Assembly (NCBI GenBank): GCA_029959285.1
Contig: JASCOE010000002.1
Span: 186,001 to 250,000 of the forward strand
Direction of reading: 5' to 3'
Source of the DNA: Flavobacteriaceae bacterium PS02337
GTDB lineage: Bacteria > Bacteroidota > Bacteroidia > Flavobacteriales > Flavobacteriaceae
Length of the DNA: 64,000 nt
A program made the translations under genes and the position numbers. Shown piece after piece: positions 43,465 through 53,213 of this stretch (the stretch's first letter is position 1; the number at the start of each line of letters is the position of its first letter). The notes below the pieces were generated by a model that did no database searches, had not been told where the DNA came from, and saw only the letters and a list, made by a program, of their open reading frames with translations.

Positions 43465-45321
43465 ATGAAAAAAATACTTTACACCTTAGCTCTAGCGGTT
43501 ACATTTTGGAGCTGTAAAACAGGTAGCACTGGAGCCACAAAAAGCAATACGGTAGAAGTTAATATTAATCTAACCGACGTTAAAGACGATAAAGTTCTGG
43601 TAACGGTAACTCCGCCAGCCATTAAAACCGATGAAATAATTTATAGTATTCCGAAAACAGTTCCTGGAACTTATTCTACAGATAACTACGGAAAATATGC
43701 TGAAGATTTTAAAGCATTTGATGCTAAAGGAACTGCATTAACTGTAAAAAGATTAGACGACAATTCTTGGTCAATTTCTAACGCTAAGACTTTAAAGAAA
43801 ATTACTTATTTAGTAAACGACACTTTCGATACTGAAAAAGGAACAGGATTTGGAAATGATGACGTTTTCTCTCCAGCAGGAACTAACATTGATGCAGGAA
43901 AAAATTTCATGGTAAATACGCATGGTTTTGTGGGGTATTTTCAAGACAAATTAGATGTTCCGTACAAAGTTACAATTACGCATCCTGAAACGCTTTGGGG
44001 CGCAACTTCTATGACAGACGAAGATGCAAGCAAAACTTCTGATGTATTTTCAACTTCTCGTTATGCGATTTTAGTCGAAAATCCGATTATGTATTCTAAA
44101 CCAGATTACACTACATTTAATGTAAACGGAATGGATATTTTAATCGCTGTTTACTCTCCAACTGGAAAATATACTGCTGAAAGTATTACGCCAGAAATGA
44201 AAACAATGATGACGGCTCAGAAAAACTTTTTAGGAAAAGTAAATTCTACTAAAAAATATACCGTTTTATTGTATCTGTCAAGCATGGCTAAAGATGATGC
44301 ACATGGTTTTGGAGCTTTAGAACATCCGACTGCTACAACAGTTGTTTTACCAGAATCAATGCCAAAAGAAAAATTGGTAGAATCGATGAAAGACGTTGTC
44401 TCTCACGAGTTTTTCCACATTGTAACTCCATTAACGATTCACTCAAAAGAAATTCAATTCTTTGATTACAATGCGCCAAAAATGTCTGAGCATTTATGGA
44501 TGTATGAAGGTGTAACAGAATATTTCGCTAATCTTTTTCAAATTAACCAAGGTTTGATTGATGAAGCAGAATTTTACTCTCGTATTGCAGATAAAATAGA
44601 TCAGGCAAAAGGTTTAAATGATACAATGTCATTTACTTTAATGAGTAAAAATGTTTTGGAGCAACCTTATAAAGATCAATACTTAAATGTGTATCAAAAA
44701 GGAGCTTTAATTGGAATGTGTATTGATATCATTATCAGAGAAAAAAGCAATGGTGAAAGAGGAATTCTTGACTTAATGCATAAATTATCTGATGAATATG
44801 GTGTTGAAAAACCGTTTAACGACAACGAATTATTCGCTAAAATTACTTCATTAACATATCCTGAAGTTGGTGAATTCTTAAATAAATATGTAGCTGGAAC
44901 AACTCCAATTCCTTACGATTTCTATTTAGCTAAAGTTGGTGTTACAAAAGCGACTGAGAAAAAAGCTGGAAATGTTTTCATTAAAGGACAAGTTCCAAAT
45001 ATTACCATCGACAAAGCAACAAAAGAAATTGCTGTTCGTCCTGAATCAGAATCACTTGAATTTTTCAAAAACTTAAACTTAAAAGCTGGCGATAAAATTT
45101 TAGCTATAAACAACAAATCATACAATTTAGATAACATTTATGATTTGATTACTGAAAGTGAAAACTGGAAAGAAAACGACGCAATTACGCTAAAAATAAA
45201 ACGCGGTGCTAAAGAAGAAACCATTAAAGGAACTGTAAAATTACCATACGAAGAGTCTGAAACTTTTAAAGCGACTGATGCTTCAAAAGATAAACTTAAA
45301 AATGCATGGTTAAAAGGATAA
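43465..45321 (+). CDS. M61 family metallopeptidase with PDZ domain, lipoprotein
   Basis: A 618-residue lipoprotein (lipobox FWSC; Cys at 17). The zinc site is HEFFH at 314-318 with the downstream glutamate helix MYEGVTEYFANLF near 350, typical of M61 glycyl aminopeptidases. An N-terminal beta domain (about 25-210) precedes the catalytic domain; a PDZ domain is near 495-600 (LKAGDKILAINNKSYNL, DAITLKIKRG). It trims peptides in the envelope. Terminator at 45338-45371. Confidence 0.9.
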   Translation: MKKILYTLALAVTFWSCKTGSTGATKSNTVEVNINLTDVKDDKVLVTVTPPAIKTDEIIYSIPKTVPGTYSTDNYGKYAEDFKAFDAKGTALTVKRLDDNSWSISNAKTLKKITYLVNDTFDTEKGTGFGNDDVFSPAGTNIDAGKNFMVNTHGFVGYFQDKLDVPYKVTITHPETLWGATSMTDEDASKTSDVFSTSRYAILVENPIMYSKPDYTTFNVNGMDILIAVYSPTGKYTAESITPEMKTMMTAQKNFLGKVNSTKKYTVLLYLSSMAKDDAHGFGALEHPTATTVVLPESMPKEKLVESMKDVVSHEFFHIVTPLTIHSKEIQFFDYNAPKMSEHLWMYEGVTEYFANLFQINQGLIDEAEFYSRIADKIDQAKGLNDTMSFTLMSKNVLEQPYKDQYLNVYQKGALIGMCIDIIIREKSNGERGILDLMHKLSDEYGVEKPFNDNELFAKITSLTYPEVGEFLNKYVAGTTPIPYDFYLAKVGVTKATEKKAGNVFIKGQVPNITIDKATKEIAVRPESESLEFFKNLNLKAGDKILAINNKSYNLDNIYDLITESENWKENDAITLKIKRGAKEETIKGTVKLPYEESETFKATDASKDKLKNAWLKG

Positions 45322-45337
45322 TTTCTTTTATAACAAT

Positions 45338-45371
45338 AAAAAAAACCGACAATCACTTGTCGGTTTTTTTT
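45338..45371 (+). terminator. Terminator after the M61 peptidase
   Basis: AAAACCGACAA and TTGTCGGTTTT arms around a short loop, then a T run. Confidence 0.85.
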
Positions 45372-45383
45372 ATGGCTCATAAG

Positions 45384-45416
45384 AACTTTGTCAAAGTTTA
45401 AAACTTTGACAAAGTT
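45384..45416. repeat. AACTTTGTCAAAGTT palindrome
   Basis: Arms AACTTTGTCAAAGTTT and AAACTTTGACAAAGTT, 11 bp before the stop of the convergent hypothetical gene. Looks like a dispersed short repeat; it has no T run, so it is not a standard terminator. Confidence 0.55.
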
Positions 45417-45426
45417 TTTCTATATC

Positions 45427-45870
45427 TTATTTCTTCGCTGGAAATTTCCAGTCAAATTCATCTTTGTCATTAATAATAGCGCCAATTTCGAATTTTACAA
45501 CCTCATCATATTCAGTTTGAAGAATAAACCAATTGTCTTCGTTGAAGTAATTTTCGAAAGTATCAAAAGTTTCTTGATTGTATTTCGTAATTCCTTTTGT
45601 TGCTAAATCTTTCTTTACATCAGCAATTTTTCTTCCGATTAATTTGTATCCAAAAATTTCCAAGTCATTACTTGAAGCTACTAAATAACCTAATTTCAAG
45701 TCCTCTTCTTGATAAAATGTCAATCTGATTTTGTGTGCATTGTATACAAAAATCACATTATCATCTTCATCTTTATAATTTTTATCAGGTTTTCCTAAAG
45801 CAGCCGTTACATCATTCTGCTTCATTCCGAAAAGTAATTTATCAATTCCTGATTTTAGATTTATTTTCAT
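45427..45870 (-). CDS. Hypothetical cytosolic protein
   Basis: A 147-residue protein with no signal or membrane segment. It starts KINLKSGIDKLLFGMKQNDVTAALGKPDK, which resembles the SmpA/OmlA-like 'GMKQNDVTAALGKPD' pattern seen in many small bacterial proteins, then a beta-rich region ending WKFPAKK. No family is assigned with confidence. Single-gene unit, convergent with the M61 gene. Confidence 0.7.
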   Translation of the reverse strand: MKINLKSGIDKLLFGMKQNDVTAALGKPDKNYKDEDDNVIFVYNAHKIRLTFYQEEDLKLGYLVASSNDLEIFGYKLIGRKIADVKKDLATKGITKYNQETFDTFENYFNEDNWFILQTEYDEVVKFEIGAIINDKDEFDWKFPAKK

Positions 45871-45920
45871 ATTTCGTTTTCTTTATTTGAAATGCAAATT
45901 TCGTGAAGTTTTTTGTTGTT

Positions 45921-46036
45921 CCGCCACGAATTACACAAATTTTCGCGAATTTTAATTTTATTCATTGTCAAGCTGAGCGAAGTCGAAGCCTTTTTTTCAT
46001 AATAATGCTCCTTCGACTTCGCTCAGGATGACAATT
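45921..46036. repeat. Composite repeat: GCCACGAATT arm plus TCGACTTCGCTCAG inverted repeat
   Basis: A single CGCCACGAATTACAC arm at 45921-45955 is followed by a long inverted repeat (45964-46035) with cores AGCGAAGTCGAAGC and CTTCGACTTCGCTCAGG. The latter is a frequent dispersed element in Flavobacteria. Together they fill the gap between the hypothetical gene and the first GH92 gene. Confidence 0.65.
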
Positions 46037-46050
46037 AGTAAAAGAAAAAA

Positions 46051-46086
46051 CTTAGCACCTCAGAATCTTAGAACCTCAGTACCTTT
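46051..46086. repeat. Octamer array (CTCAG/CTTAG) at the end of the GH92 gene
   Basis: Units CACCTCAG, AATCTTAG, AACCTCAG and TACCTTTT run directly into the GH92 stop codon. No inverted partner is found. Confidence 0.65.
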
Positions 46087-48425
46087 TAATAATTCTTTTT
46101 ATTCGGCTTGTTGCTCATATAAAAAGTAATTTTTCCTCCGTTTATAACATCTTCATGTTTCAAGAAAGGTCTAGAAAGTTCTTTTCCATTCAAAAGCACT
46201 TTTGATACAAACACATTTTTATCTGATTGATTAACCGTTGCAACTTCAAAAGTTTTTCCGTTTTCTAAGTTTAAAATTGCATTTTTCATTAACGGACTTC
46301 CTAAAGCATATTCGTCAGAACCTGGCGCGACTGGATAAAATCCTAAACTGCTAAAAATGTACCACGCACTCATTTGTCCGAAATCGTCATTTCCGCCTAA
46401 ACCATCAGCACCGTTTCTGTACATTTTTTTCAAAATCATTCTGATTTTATCTTGAGATTTCCACGGTGAATCGGTCCAATTGTACAAATAAACCACGTGA
46501 TGCGAAGGCTCATTTCCGTGAACATAATTCCCAATAATTCCGTCTCTTGTAATATCTTCAGTATTTTCAAAATATTTATCTGGAAGATGCATGTTAAATA
46601 AAGAATCTAAACGAACTTTAAACTTCTCATTTCCTCCCATTAATTTAATCATATCAGCAGGATCTTGCGGAACGTACAAACTGTAATTCCAAGAATTTCC
46701 TTCAATAAAACCTTGTCCGTGCGTATCTAAAGGATCAAATTCTTTTTTGAAAGTTCCGTCATTTAATTTCGGACGCATGAAACCAGTTTTTTCATCGTAA
46801 ACATTTTTATAATTTTTAGATCTTGCGATGAATTCATTATAAACATCTGTTTTACCCAATTTTTTCGCCGCCTGCGCAATTGCCCAATCGTCATAAGCAT
46901 ATTCTAAAGTTTTAGAAACCGAAGCGCCATTTTTATCTTCAGGAACATAACCTTTATTCATATAAAATTCTAAGCCATCGTAATAAGGCACTTTTGCAGT
47001 GTTGATACAAGCTTGAAGCGCTTTTTCGGCATCAAAATTAATGTTGCCTTTTACAATTGCATCGGCAACCACGGAAACCGAATGATACCCAATCATACAC
47101 CAATTTTCATTGGCATAATGCGACCAGATTGGAAGCATTTTATGCACACTTTGATCTGAATGAGCTAACATTGAACTTACCATATCGGCGTTTCTTTTTG
47201 GCTGTACAATGTTGAATAATGGATGTAAAGCACGATAAGTATCCCAAAGTGAATAACTTGTGTAATTAGTGAAGTTTTCTGCTTTGTGAACATTCATATC
47301 TAGACCTTTATAATTTCTGTCTAAATCCATGTATTCTGTTGGTCCTAAAAAGGCATGATACATTGCCGTGTAAAAATTAACTAAATCTTCTTTTTGAATC
47401 GTTTCAACTTGAACTTTATTCAATTCTTTATTCCAAACTTCCTGACTTTGTTTTTTTACTTTTTCGAAGTCCCAACCTGGAGCTTCTTTTTTCATATTTT
47501 CTAATGCTCCCGCTGAACTTACAGGAGAAAGCGCCATTTTAATTTTGATTTTTTCGCCTTCATTTGTATCAAAATCAAAAAACAATTTTAGATTTTGTCC
47601 TGCCATTTCTGGAAAGTTTTTCGTTTGATCAAATCTTCCCCAAAAACCTCTGTAAACACTTTTTTCAAGAGCAGCTTGTCCGTATTTTTTTATCGGTTTA
47701 CTAAAAGACATCGCAAAATAAACCGTTCTCGTTCTTGCCCAACCGTTAGTTTGGCGATAACCCGTAATTAAAGTATCGTTTTCTACACGAACAAATGTCC
47801 AAACATTTTTCTTATCGTAATTGTAAATTCCAGAAGTCAAGTCTAGAATAATATGTGCGTCATCAGATTTTGGAAAAGTATATTGATGCATTCCAACGCG
47901 AGTTGTCGCTGTCAATTCTGCTTTAATTTTATGATCTTCCAGAAAAACGCTGTAATACGCTGGTTCTGCTTTTTCCGTCGAATGTGAAAATGCCGATCTG
48001 TAACCTGAAAGCGGTTTTGAAGCAACACCCGGATTCAATTGTAATTTTCCAGTTGTTGGCATAATTAAAAAATCACCCAAATCAGAATGTCCAGTTCCGC
48101 TAAAATGCGTGTGACTGAAACCTACAATTGTTTTGTCTTCGTATTGATATCCAGCGCAGTATTTATAAACATCTCCGTTATATTTTCCGTTGACGCTATA
48201 CGCAATTGTATCGGTTTCTGGGCTTAATTGAACGCTTCCGAAAGGAACAGTTGCTCCAGGATATGTATGTCCCATTCTTGCTGTTCCAATCATTGGATCA
48301 ACATATTGGATTAGATTTTTTAGGTTCTCTGTTTTCTTCTGAGCATATATTTCAGAAAAACAATTCATTATCAAAAACAGTAATAACATGTTTTTTGAAA
48401 ACTTTAGAAGACAATTTTTATTCAT
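46086..48425 (-). CDS. GH92 alpha-mannosidase, conventional active site
   Basis: A 779-residue exported exo-alpha-mannosidase. The signal peptide ends near SEIYAQ. It has the GH92 pattern YVDPMIGTARMGHTYPGAT at the N-terminus, the general acid Glu639 in GNEPSHH and the base region GGNDDFGQMSAWY (Asp680, Asp681). Family enzymes are calcium dependent and remove terminal alpha-mannose. 15 bp separate it from the upstream GH92 paralog, so both are probably one operon. Confidence 0.93.
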   Translation of the reverse strand: MNKNCLLKFSKNMLLLFLIMNCFSEIYAQKKTENLKNLIQYVDPMIGTARMGHTYPGATVPFGSVQLSPETDTIAYSVNGKYNGDVYKYCAGYQYEDKTIVGFSHTHFSGTGHSDLGDFLIMPTTGKLQLNPGVASKPLSGYRSAFSHSTEKAEPAYYSVFLEDHKIKAELTATTRVGMHQYTFPKSDDAHIILDLTSGIYNYDKKNVWTFVRVENDTLITGYRQTNGWARTRTVYFAMSFSKPIKKYGQAALEKSVYRGFWGRFDQTKNFPEMAGQNLKLFFDFDTNEGEKIKIKMALSPVSSAGALENMKKEAPGWDFEKVKKQSQEVWNKELNKVQVETIQKEDLVNFYTAMYHAFLGPTEYMDLDRNYKGLDMNVHKAENFTNYTSYSLWDTYRALHPLFNIVQPKRNADMVSSMLAHSDQSVHKMLPIWSHYANENWCMIGYHSVSVVADAIVKGNINFDAEKALQACINTAKVPYYDGLEFYMNKGYVPEDKNGASVSKTLEYAYDDWAIAQAAKKLGKTDVYNEFIARSKNYKNVYDEKTGFMRPKLNDGTFKKEFDPLDTHGQGFIEGNSWNYSLYVPQDPADMIKLMGGNEKFKVRLDSLFNMHLPDKYFENTEDITRDGIIGNYVHGNEPSHHVVYLYNWTDSPWKSQDKIRMILKKMYRNGADGLGGNDDFGQMSAWYIFSSLGFYPVAPGSDEYALGSPLMKNAILNLENGKTFEVATVNQSDKNVFVSKVLLNGKELSRPFLKHEDVINGGKITFYMSNKPNKKNY

Positions 48426-48440
48426 TATTCAGGGTTTAAT

Positions 48441-50726
48441 TTATTTTGTATTAGAAAGTGAGAAAGGTGCCGTTTTAGGTTTTTTACTTTTATTTTCCGT
48501 ATTATTCATATCAAAATCAATGACAGCACCATTCATTAAATCTTGGTGCGTAAAGAAGTTTTTATCGTATTCTACTCCATTAAGAGTTGTTTTTTGAATG
48601 TATTTATTATCTACACTATTTTTTGGCGCATTGATAACGATTTGCTTTCCGTTTTCTAAATTGATTGTCACTTTTTTAAACAAAGGTGCGCCAATTACGT
48701 ATTCGTTGCAAGTCGGACAAACTGGGTAAAATCCTAACGCAGAGAAAACATACCACGCAGAAGTCTGACCATTATCTTCGTCTCCGCAATAGCCGTCTGG
48801 CGTTGGTTTGTACATTCTATTCATAGTTTCACGAACCCAATATTGTGTTTTCCAAGGTGCATCCGCGTAAGCGTACAAATAAATCATGTGCTGAATTGGC
48901 TGATTTCCATGCGCATATTGTCCCATATTCGCAATTTGCATTTCACGAATTTCATGAATAACTTCTTTATAATATGCCTCATCAAAAATAGGTTCTAAAG
49001 AAAAAACTTCATCTAATTTTTCAACAAATTTTGTTTTTCCTCCCATTAAATTAATTAAACCGTCAACATCGTGAAAAACCGACCATGTGTAATGCCAGCT
49101 ATTTCCTTCTGTAAAAGCATCGCCCCATTTAAAAGGATTAAACGGACTCATAAATTTTCCGTTTGCCAGTTTACCACGCATTAATTTAGTTTCTGGATCG
49201 AATAGATTTTTATAGTTTAAGCTTCTTTTTTTGTATAAATCTATTTCCTTTTTTGGCTTTCCTAATGCTTTCCCTAATTGGTAAATAGAAAAATCATCAT
49301 ATGCATATTCTAAAGTTCTGGCCGCACTTTCGTTAATCGAAACATCGTATGGAACATAACCCAGTTTATTGTAATAATTAACGCCAAATCTTCCAACAGC
49401 ATTTAGCGGTCCTTCATTATTTGCGCCGTGAATTAAGGCTTGATATAAACCTTCAATATCATATTTGTATTTTTCTTTATTTTTTAAATATGCTTCTGCA
49501 ACAACCGAAGCCGAATTATTTCCAACCATCACATTTCGTAAACCCGGACTTCCCCATTCTGGAAGCCAGCCACTTTCTTTATACGCATTCAAAAGTCCCT
49601 CTTGAATATTTGAATTTAATTCGGGTTGCAGGATATTTAAAAGCGGAAATAAGGCTCTAAAAGTATCCCAAAAACCAGTATCCGTAAACATATAACCAGG
49701 AAGTACTTCGCCATTGTACGGACTGTAATGCACGATATTTCCGTTTTTATCGTATTCAAAAAACTTTCTCGGAAAAAGCATTGTTCGGTACAAACAAGAA
49801 TAAAAAACCTGATTTTGTTCTTTAGTTCCGCCTTCGGTAATAATTGTTCCCAGTTTTTTATTCCACGTTTCTCTTCCTTTTTCTTTAACGGTTTCAAAAC
49901 TATCAGAACCAATTTCTTTTAAGTTTAATTCTGCTTGTTCAAAACTGATAAATGACGATGCCACTTTTGCGGTAACAACTTGTCCTTTTTTAGTTTTAAA
50001 ACCAATAACTGCTCCCGAATGATCGGCTTTGACTTCTTTTTCTTTGCTTAATGTTTTGTCATTAAAACTATTTATTTCTTCAAAAGGCGTGTCAAATTGA
50101 ATTACAAAATAGTTTTTAAAATTGGTAGGAACTCCTCTGCTATTTTTAGTAGAATAACCAATTATTTTATTTTCTTCAGGAATAATTTTGATGTACGATC
50201 CTTTGTTAAATGCATCAACAACAACGTAGGATTTATCATTTTGAGGGAAAGTAAATTTGAAAAAAGCAGCTCTTTCTGTTGGCGTTATTTCGGTCGTTAC
50301 ATCATAATCTGCGAGATAAACGCTGTAATAATACGGTTTTACAGTTTCAGATTTATGCGAAAACCAACTTGCTCTTTCATCTTCATTAAAAACAGGTTTT
50401 CCTGTAACGGGCATTATCGAAAATTGCCCGTAATCGTTCATCCACGGAGATGGCGCGTGCGTTTGTTTGAAACCGCGAATTTTATCTGATGAATATGTAT
50501 AAATCCAACCGTCGCCCATTTTTCCCGTTTGTGGTGTCCAGAAGTTCATTCCCCAAGGCAAAGCGATTGCGGGATAAGTATTTCCGTTTGAAAGATCTGG
50601 TTTAGAATCACTTCCCATCAACGGATTGACAAAATCTACTGGTTCATGGTATTCTGTTGTAGTTATTTTTTGTGCATTAATAAACTGATTGTAAAAGAAC
50701 AACGAGCAAAGTATTAATAACCTCAT
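48441..50726 (-). CDS. GH92 family glycosidase with Gln at the acid position
   Basis: A 761-residue exported GH92 protein, signal peptide ending at QFINAQ. The fold motifs are intact (DFVNPLMGSDSKPDLSNGN, TDTGFWDTFRALFP, CGDEDNGQTSAWY), but the acid motif reads GNQPIQH with Gln609 in place of the Glu seen in the neighbour (Glu639). In a characterised mannosyl-1-phospho-mannose-cleaving GH92 the same Glu-to-Gln change is reported, as I recall, because a phosphate leaving group needs no acid. Substrate is therefore possibly a phosphodiester mannose (inference). Confidence 0.9.
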   Translation of the reverse strand: MRLLILCSLFFYNQFINAQKITTTEYHEPVDFVNPLMGSDSKPDLSNGNTYPAIALPWGMNFWTPQTGKMGDGWIYTYSSDKIRGFKQTHAPSPWMNDYGQFSIMPVTGKPVFNEDERASWFSHKSETVKPYYYSVYLADYDVTTEITPTERAAFFKFTFPQNDKSYVVVDAFNKGSYIKIIPEENKIIGYSTKNSRGVPTNFKNYFVIQFDTPFEEINSFNDKTLSKEKEVKADHSGAVIGFKTKKGQVVTAKVASSFISFEQAELNLKEIGSDSFETVKEKGRETWNKKLGTIITEGGTKEQNQVFYSCLYRTMLFPRKFFEYDKNGNIVHYSPYNGEVLPGYMFTDTGFWDTFRALFPLLNILQPELNSNIQEGLLNAYKESGWLPEWGSPGLRNVMVGNNSASVVAEAYLKNKEKYKYDIEGLYQALIHGANNEGPLNAVGRFGVNYYNKLGYVPYDVSINESAARTLEYAYDDFSIYQLGKALGKPKKEIDLYKKRSLNYKNLFDPETKLMRGKLANGKFMSPFNPFKWGDAFTEGNSWHYTWSVFHDVDGLINLMGGKTKFVEKLDEVFSLEPIFDEAYYKEVIHEIREMQIANMGQYAHGNQPIQHMIYLYAYADAPWKTQYWVRETMNRMYKPTPDGYCGDEDNGQTSAWYVFSALGFYPVCPTCNEYVIGAPLFKKVTINLENGKQIVINAPKNSVDNKYIQKTTLNGVEYDKNFFTHQDLMNGAVIDFDMNNTENKSKKPKTAPFSLSNTK

Positions 50727-50853
50727 AGTTGGATTTGTTTAGGAATTTGAAAATGTAACTTCTGGTTAGAAAATTACAATAAAATCGCGTTTCCTAAAAA
50801 ATTTTAACTTAAAATCTATTTCAATACCTTTGATTACCTTAAAATTTGTTTTA

Positions 50854-51477
50854 ATGAAAAAAATATTTTCGATTGTATTTCTAATAAGTTCATTATGTGT
50901 GTTTTCACAAAAAGTAAAAAGTACTAAATTATCAAAAGAGGAAATTCCACAGAAAGAACTTGAAAAAATAACTGAGTTTCCTGTTTACAGAGCTTATGAA
51001 TTGGAGGATAAAAATGGCGTAAGTAGCTTAGTTTTATGTGAAAATCAAAAAAGCATTTCTAAAAAAGATACTTTAAACACTAAAATTCAAGCAAGTTTTG
51101 CAACGATCGAAAATGATAAGCTTCAGATAAAATGGAAGATTGTGGATATTCTTGAAGATTACATCCCAAAAGAAACTACCATTTGGTTTTGGACAAAATA
51201 TTGCAGCACAAAAGATCTTGATGGCGACGGTTATATTGACCCTGTAATTGTCTACGGTTCAAAAACTGAATATGGAGAAGTAAGACGTGTGAAAATTATA
51301 ACGGTTTACAAAAACAAAAAATATGCAATTCGCGCAATCGAATGCGATTTAGACGATTGCAGAAGTTTCAAAAAAGATAAAAATTGGAATACCCTTCCGC
51401 AGAAAATAAAAACCTATCTCGATCAATTGGTTGTTAAATTGAGAAAAGAACAGAATTTGCTTTTGAAAGACGGGTAG
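50854..51477 (+). CDS. Hypothetical exported protein
   Basis: A 207-residue protein with signal peptide IVFLISSLCVFSQ. It contains FPVYRAYELEDKNG, ETTIWFWTKYCSTKDLDGDGYIDPVIVYG (an EF-hand-like Asp-Gly loop near 120-140) and a Lys-rich C-terminus. The look is of the Bacteroidota M949_RS01915-type 'surface polysaccharide biosynthesis' proteins, but I hold this only weakly. ATG at 50854 (MKKIFSIVF) is preferred over an upstream ATG at 50830. Confidence 0.65.
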   Translation: MKKIFSIVFLISSLCVFSQKVKSTKLSKEEIPQKELEKITEFPVYRAYELEDKNGVSSLVLCENQKSISKKDTLNTKIQASFATIENDKLQIKWKIVDILEDYIPKETTIWFWTKYCSTKDLDGDGYIDPVIVYGSKTEYGEVRRVKIITVYKNKKYAIRAIECDLDDCRSFKKDKNWNTLPQKIKTYLDQLVVKLRKEQNLLLKDG

Positions 51478-51487
51478 ATTTAATTAT

Positions 51488-51559
51488 TAATTGTTAATGG
51501 TGAATTGTTAATGATTGATGATTATTAATTCATAATTAACAATTCACCATTAACAATTA
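51488..51559. repeat. AATTGTTAATGG inverted repeat between convergent genes
   Basis: Arms with AATTGTTAATGGTGAATTGT and ACAATTCACCATTAACAATT pair with few mismatches across a short AT-rich middle. It probably acts as a hairpin between the convergent genes at 51477 and 51563. Confidence 0.6.
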
Positions 51560-51562
51560 TTT

Positions 51563-51919
51563 TCACTCGTTCATTTCGTCGTAACGCTCTGGAACTTGAG
51601 GATCGTAAAGCGGACATTTGAATTCTTCCATGACGTCTACTAATTTATTCATGGTTTTTCCTTCTGTTCCGTAACAATCTATTTTTACGCTTTGAGGTGT
51701 TGTAATAACTTGAAACGCACCTTTTCCTTTTGGATTTTTCCAGCTGTTTTCATCTACTCTTTCCCAATCAGAAAAAACAGAATTGATTCTATTTACGATT
51801 ACTTCAACTTGGAGTTCAGCTAAACCTTCTACTTCTTCTTTTTCAAGTAGCGCTTCGTAAACTTCTTGATTATTCAGGTAGATTTCTTCTAGATATTTCC
51901 AAAAAAGTAATTCGTACAT
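51563..51919 (-). CDS. Hypothetical cytosolic protein
   Basis: A 118-residue acidic protein, no signal or membrane segment. Features: YELLFWKYLEEIYLNNQEVY at the start, a SVFSDWERVDENSWKNPKGKG segment in the middle, and DPQVPERYDEMNE at the end. No family is recognised. It is close to purM but not clearly linked. Confidence 0.65.
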   Translation of the reverse strand: MYELLFWKYLEEIYLNNQEVYEALLEKEEVEGLAELQVEVIVNRINSVFSDWERVDENSWKNPKGKGAFQVITTPQSVKIDCYGTEGKTMNKLVDVMEEFKCPLYDPQVPERYDEMNE

Positions 51920-51993
51920 AATGTATAGTATTTAAAAACATAGAGATGCACAATTGCGCATCTCTAAATATAATAATTATTTTAAAAGTTACA

Positions 51994-52034
51994 AAACCTT
52001 TGCAACTCTGAACCTTTGAATCTTTGCAACTAGA
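51994..52034. repeat. Octamer array (CTTTG/CTCTG type) at the purM end
   Basis: Units AACCTTTG, CAACTCTG, AACCTTTG, AATCTTTG and a partial CAACTAG run directly up to the purM stop at 52035. The unit is nAnCTYTG, the sister form of the CTYAG units elsewhere. Confidence 0.65.
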
Positions 52035-53213
52035 TTAATAATTGAATGTTCCGTATTCGCTTGTAATAGTAAGTTTCTTCTCTTCTGAAGCTTCTACTCT
52101 ACCAACGATTTGCGCATCAACATTGAATGATTTTGAGATTTCAATAATATCTTGTGCAATATTTTCTGGAACATAAATTTCCATTCGATGTCCGCAGTTG
52201 AAAACCTGATACATTTCTTTCCAATCTGTTTTTGATTGTTCTTGAATTAACTTGAACAATGGCGGAACTGGAAATAAATTGTCTTTTATAATGTGTAAAT
52301 CTTTTACGAAATGTAAAATTTTTGTCTGAGCTCCACCGCTGCAATGCACCATTCCGTGAATTTCGTTTGGAGTATATTTATCTAATATTTTCTTGATAAT
52401 TGGCGCGTAAGTTCTTGTTGGAGAAAGTACTAATTGTCCCGCATTTATTGGACTATTTTCAACTTCATCCGTTAAATTTACTTGTCCAGAATAAATCAAT
52501 TCTTCTGGAACTAATGCATCATAACTTTCAGGATATTTTTTAGCCAAATATTTTCCGAAGACATCGTGACGTGCAGAAGTAAGTCCGTTACTTCCCATTC
52601 CACCGTTGTATCCTTTTTCGTAAGTTGCTTGTCCGAAAGAAGCCAAACCAACAATTACGTCGCCAGCTTTGATATTTGCATTGTCTACAACATCGCTTCT
52701 TTTCATACGAGCCGTAACAGTAGAATCTACAATAATAGTACGAACAACATCTCCAACATCGGCAGTTTCTCCACCAGTTGAATGAATCGTAACTCCGAAA
52801 GTTTTTAATTCGTTGATTAATTCTTCTGTTCCGTTGATAATTGCAGAAATTACATCAGCCGGAATTAAGTTTTTATTTCTTCCAATAGTCGAAGAAAGCA
52901 AAATATTATCTGTTGCACCAACACACAATAAATCATCAATATTCATGATTAATGCGTCTTGCGCGATTCCTTTCCAAACAGAAAGATCTCCAGTTTCTTT
53001 CCAATACATATAAGCCAAAGATGACTTTGTACCTGCTCCATCGGCGTGCATGATAAGGCAATGTTCGTTGTCCTGAGTTAAATAATCTGGAACAATTTTA
53101 CAGAATGCTTGTGGAAATAAACCTTTGTCAATGTTTTTTATGGCGTTGTGTACGTCTTCCTTTGATGCCGAAACACCTCTTTGTGCGTACCTTTTGCTAG
53201 AATCTGAACTCAT
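52035..53213 (-). CDS. purM: Phosphoribosylformylglycinamidine cyclo-ligase (AIR synthetase)
   Basis: A 392-residue cytosolic purine enzyme, ATP-dependent, making AIR from FGAM. It is longer than E. coli PurM. Motifs: MHADGAGTKSSLAYMYW, NIDDLLCVGAT, IHSTGGETADVGDVVRT and HCSGGAQTKI, with CGHRMEIYVPE near the C-terminus. Stands alone; its 3' end meets an octamer array. Confidence 0.9.
   Translation of the reverse strand: MSSDSSKRYAQRGVSASKEDVHNAIKNIDKGLFPQAFCKIVPDYLTQDNEHCLIMHADGAGTKSSLAYMYWKETGDLSVWKGIAQDALIMNIDDLLCVGATDNILLSSTIGRNKNLIPADVISAIINGTEELINELKTFGVTIHSTGGETADVGDVVRTIIVDSTVTARMKRSDVVDNANIKAGDVIVGLASFGQATYEKGYNGGMGSNGLTSARHDVFGKYLAKKYPESYDALVPEELIYSGQVNLTDEVENSPINAGQLVLSPTRTYAPIIKKILDKYTPNEIHGMVHCSGGAQTKILHFVKDLHIIKDNLFPVPPLFKLIQEQSKTDWKEMYQVFNCGHRMEIYVPENIAQDIIEISKSFNVDAQIVGRVEASEEKKLTITSEYGTFNY

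Noticed and set aside
45384-45416. Terminator of the 45427 gene
   Set aside because: The palindrome has no T run on the reverse strand, so I list it as a repeat.
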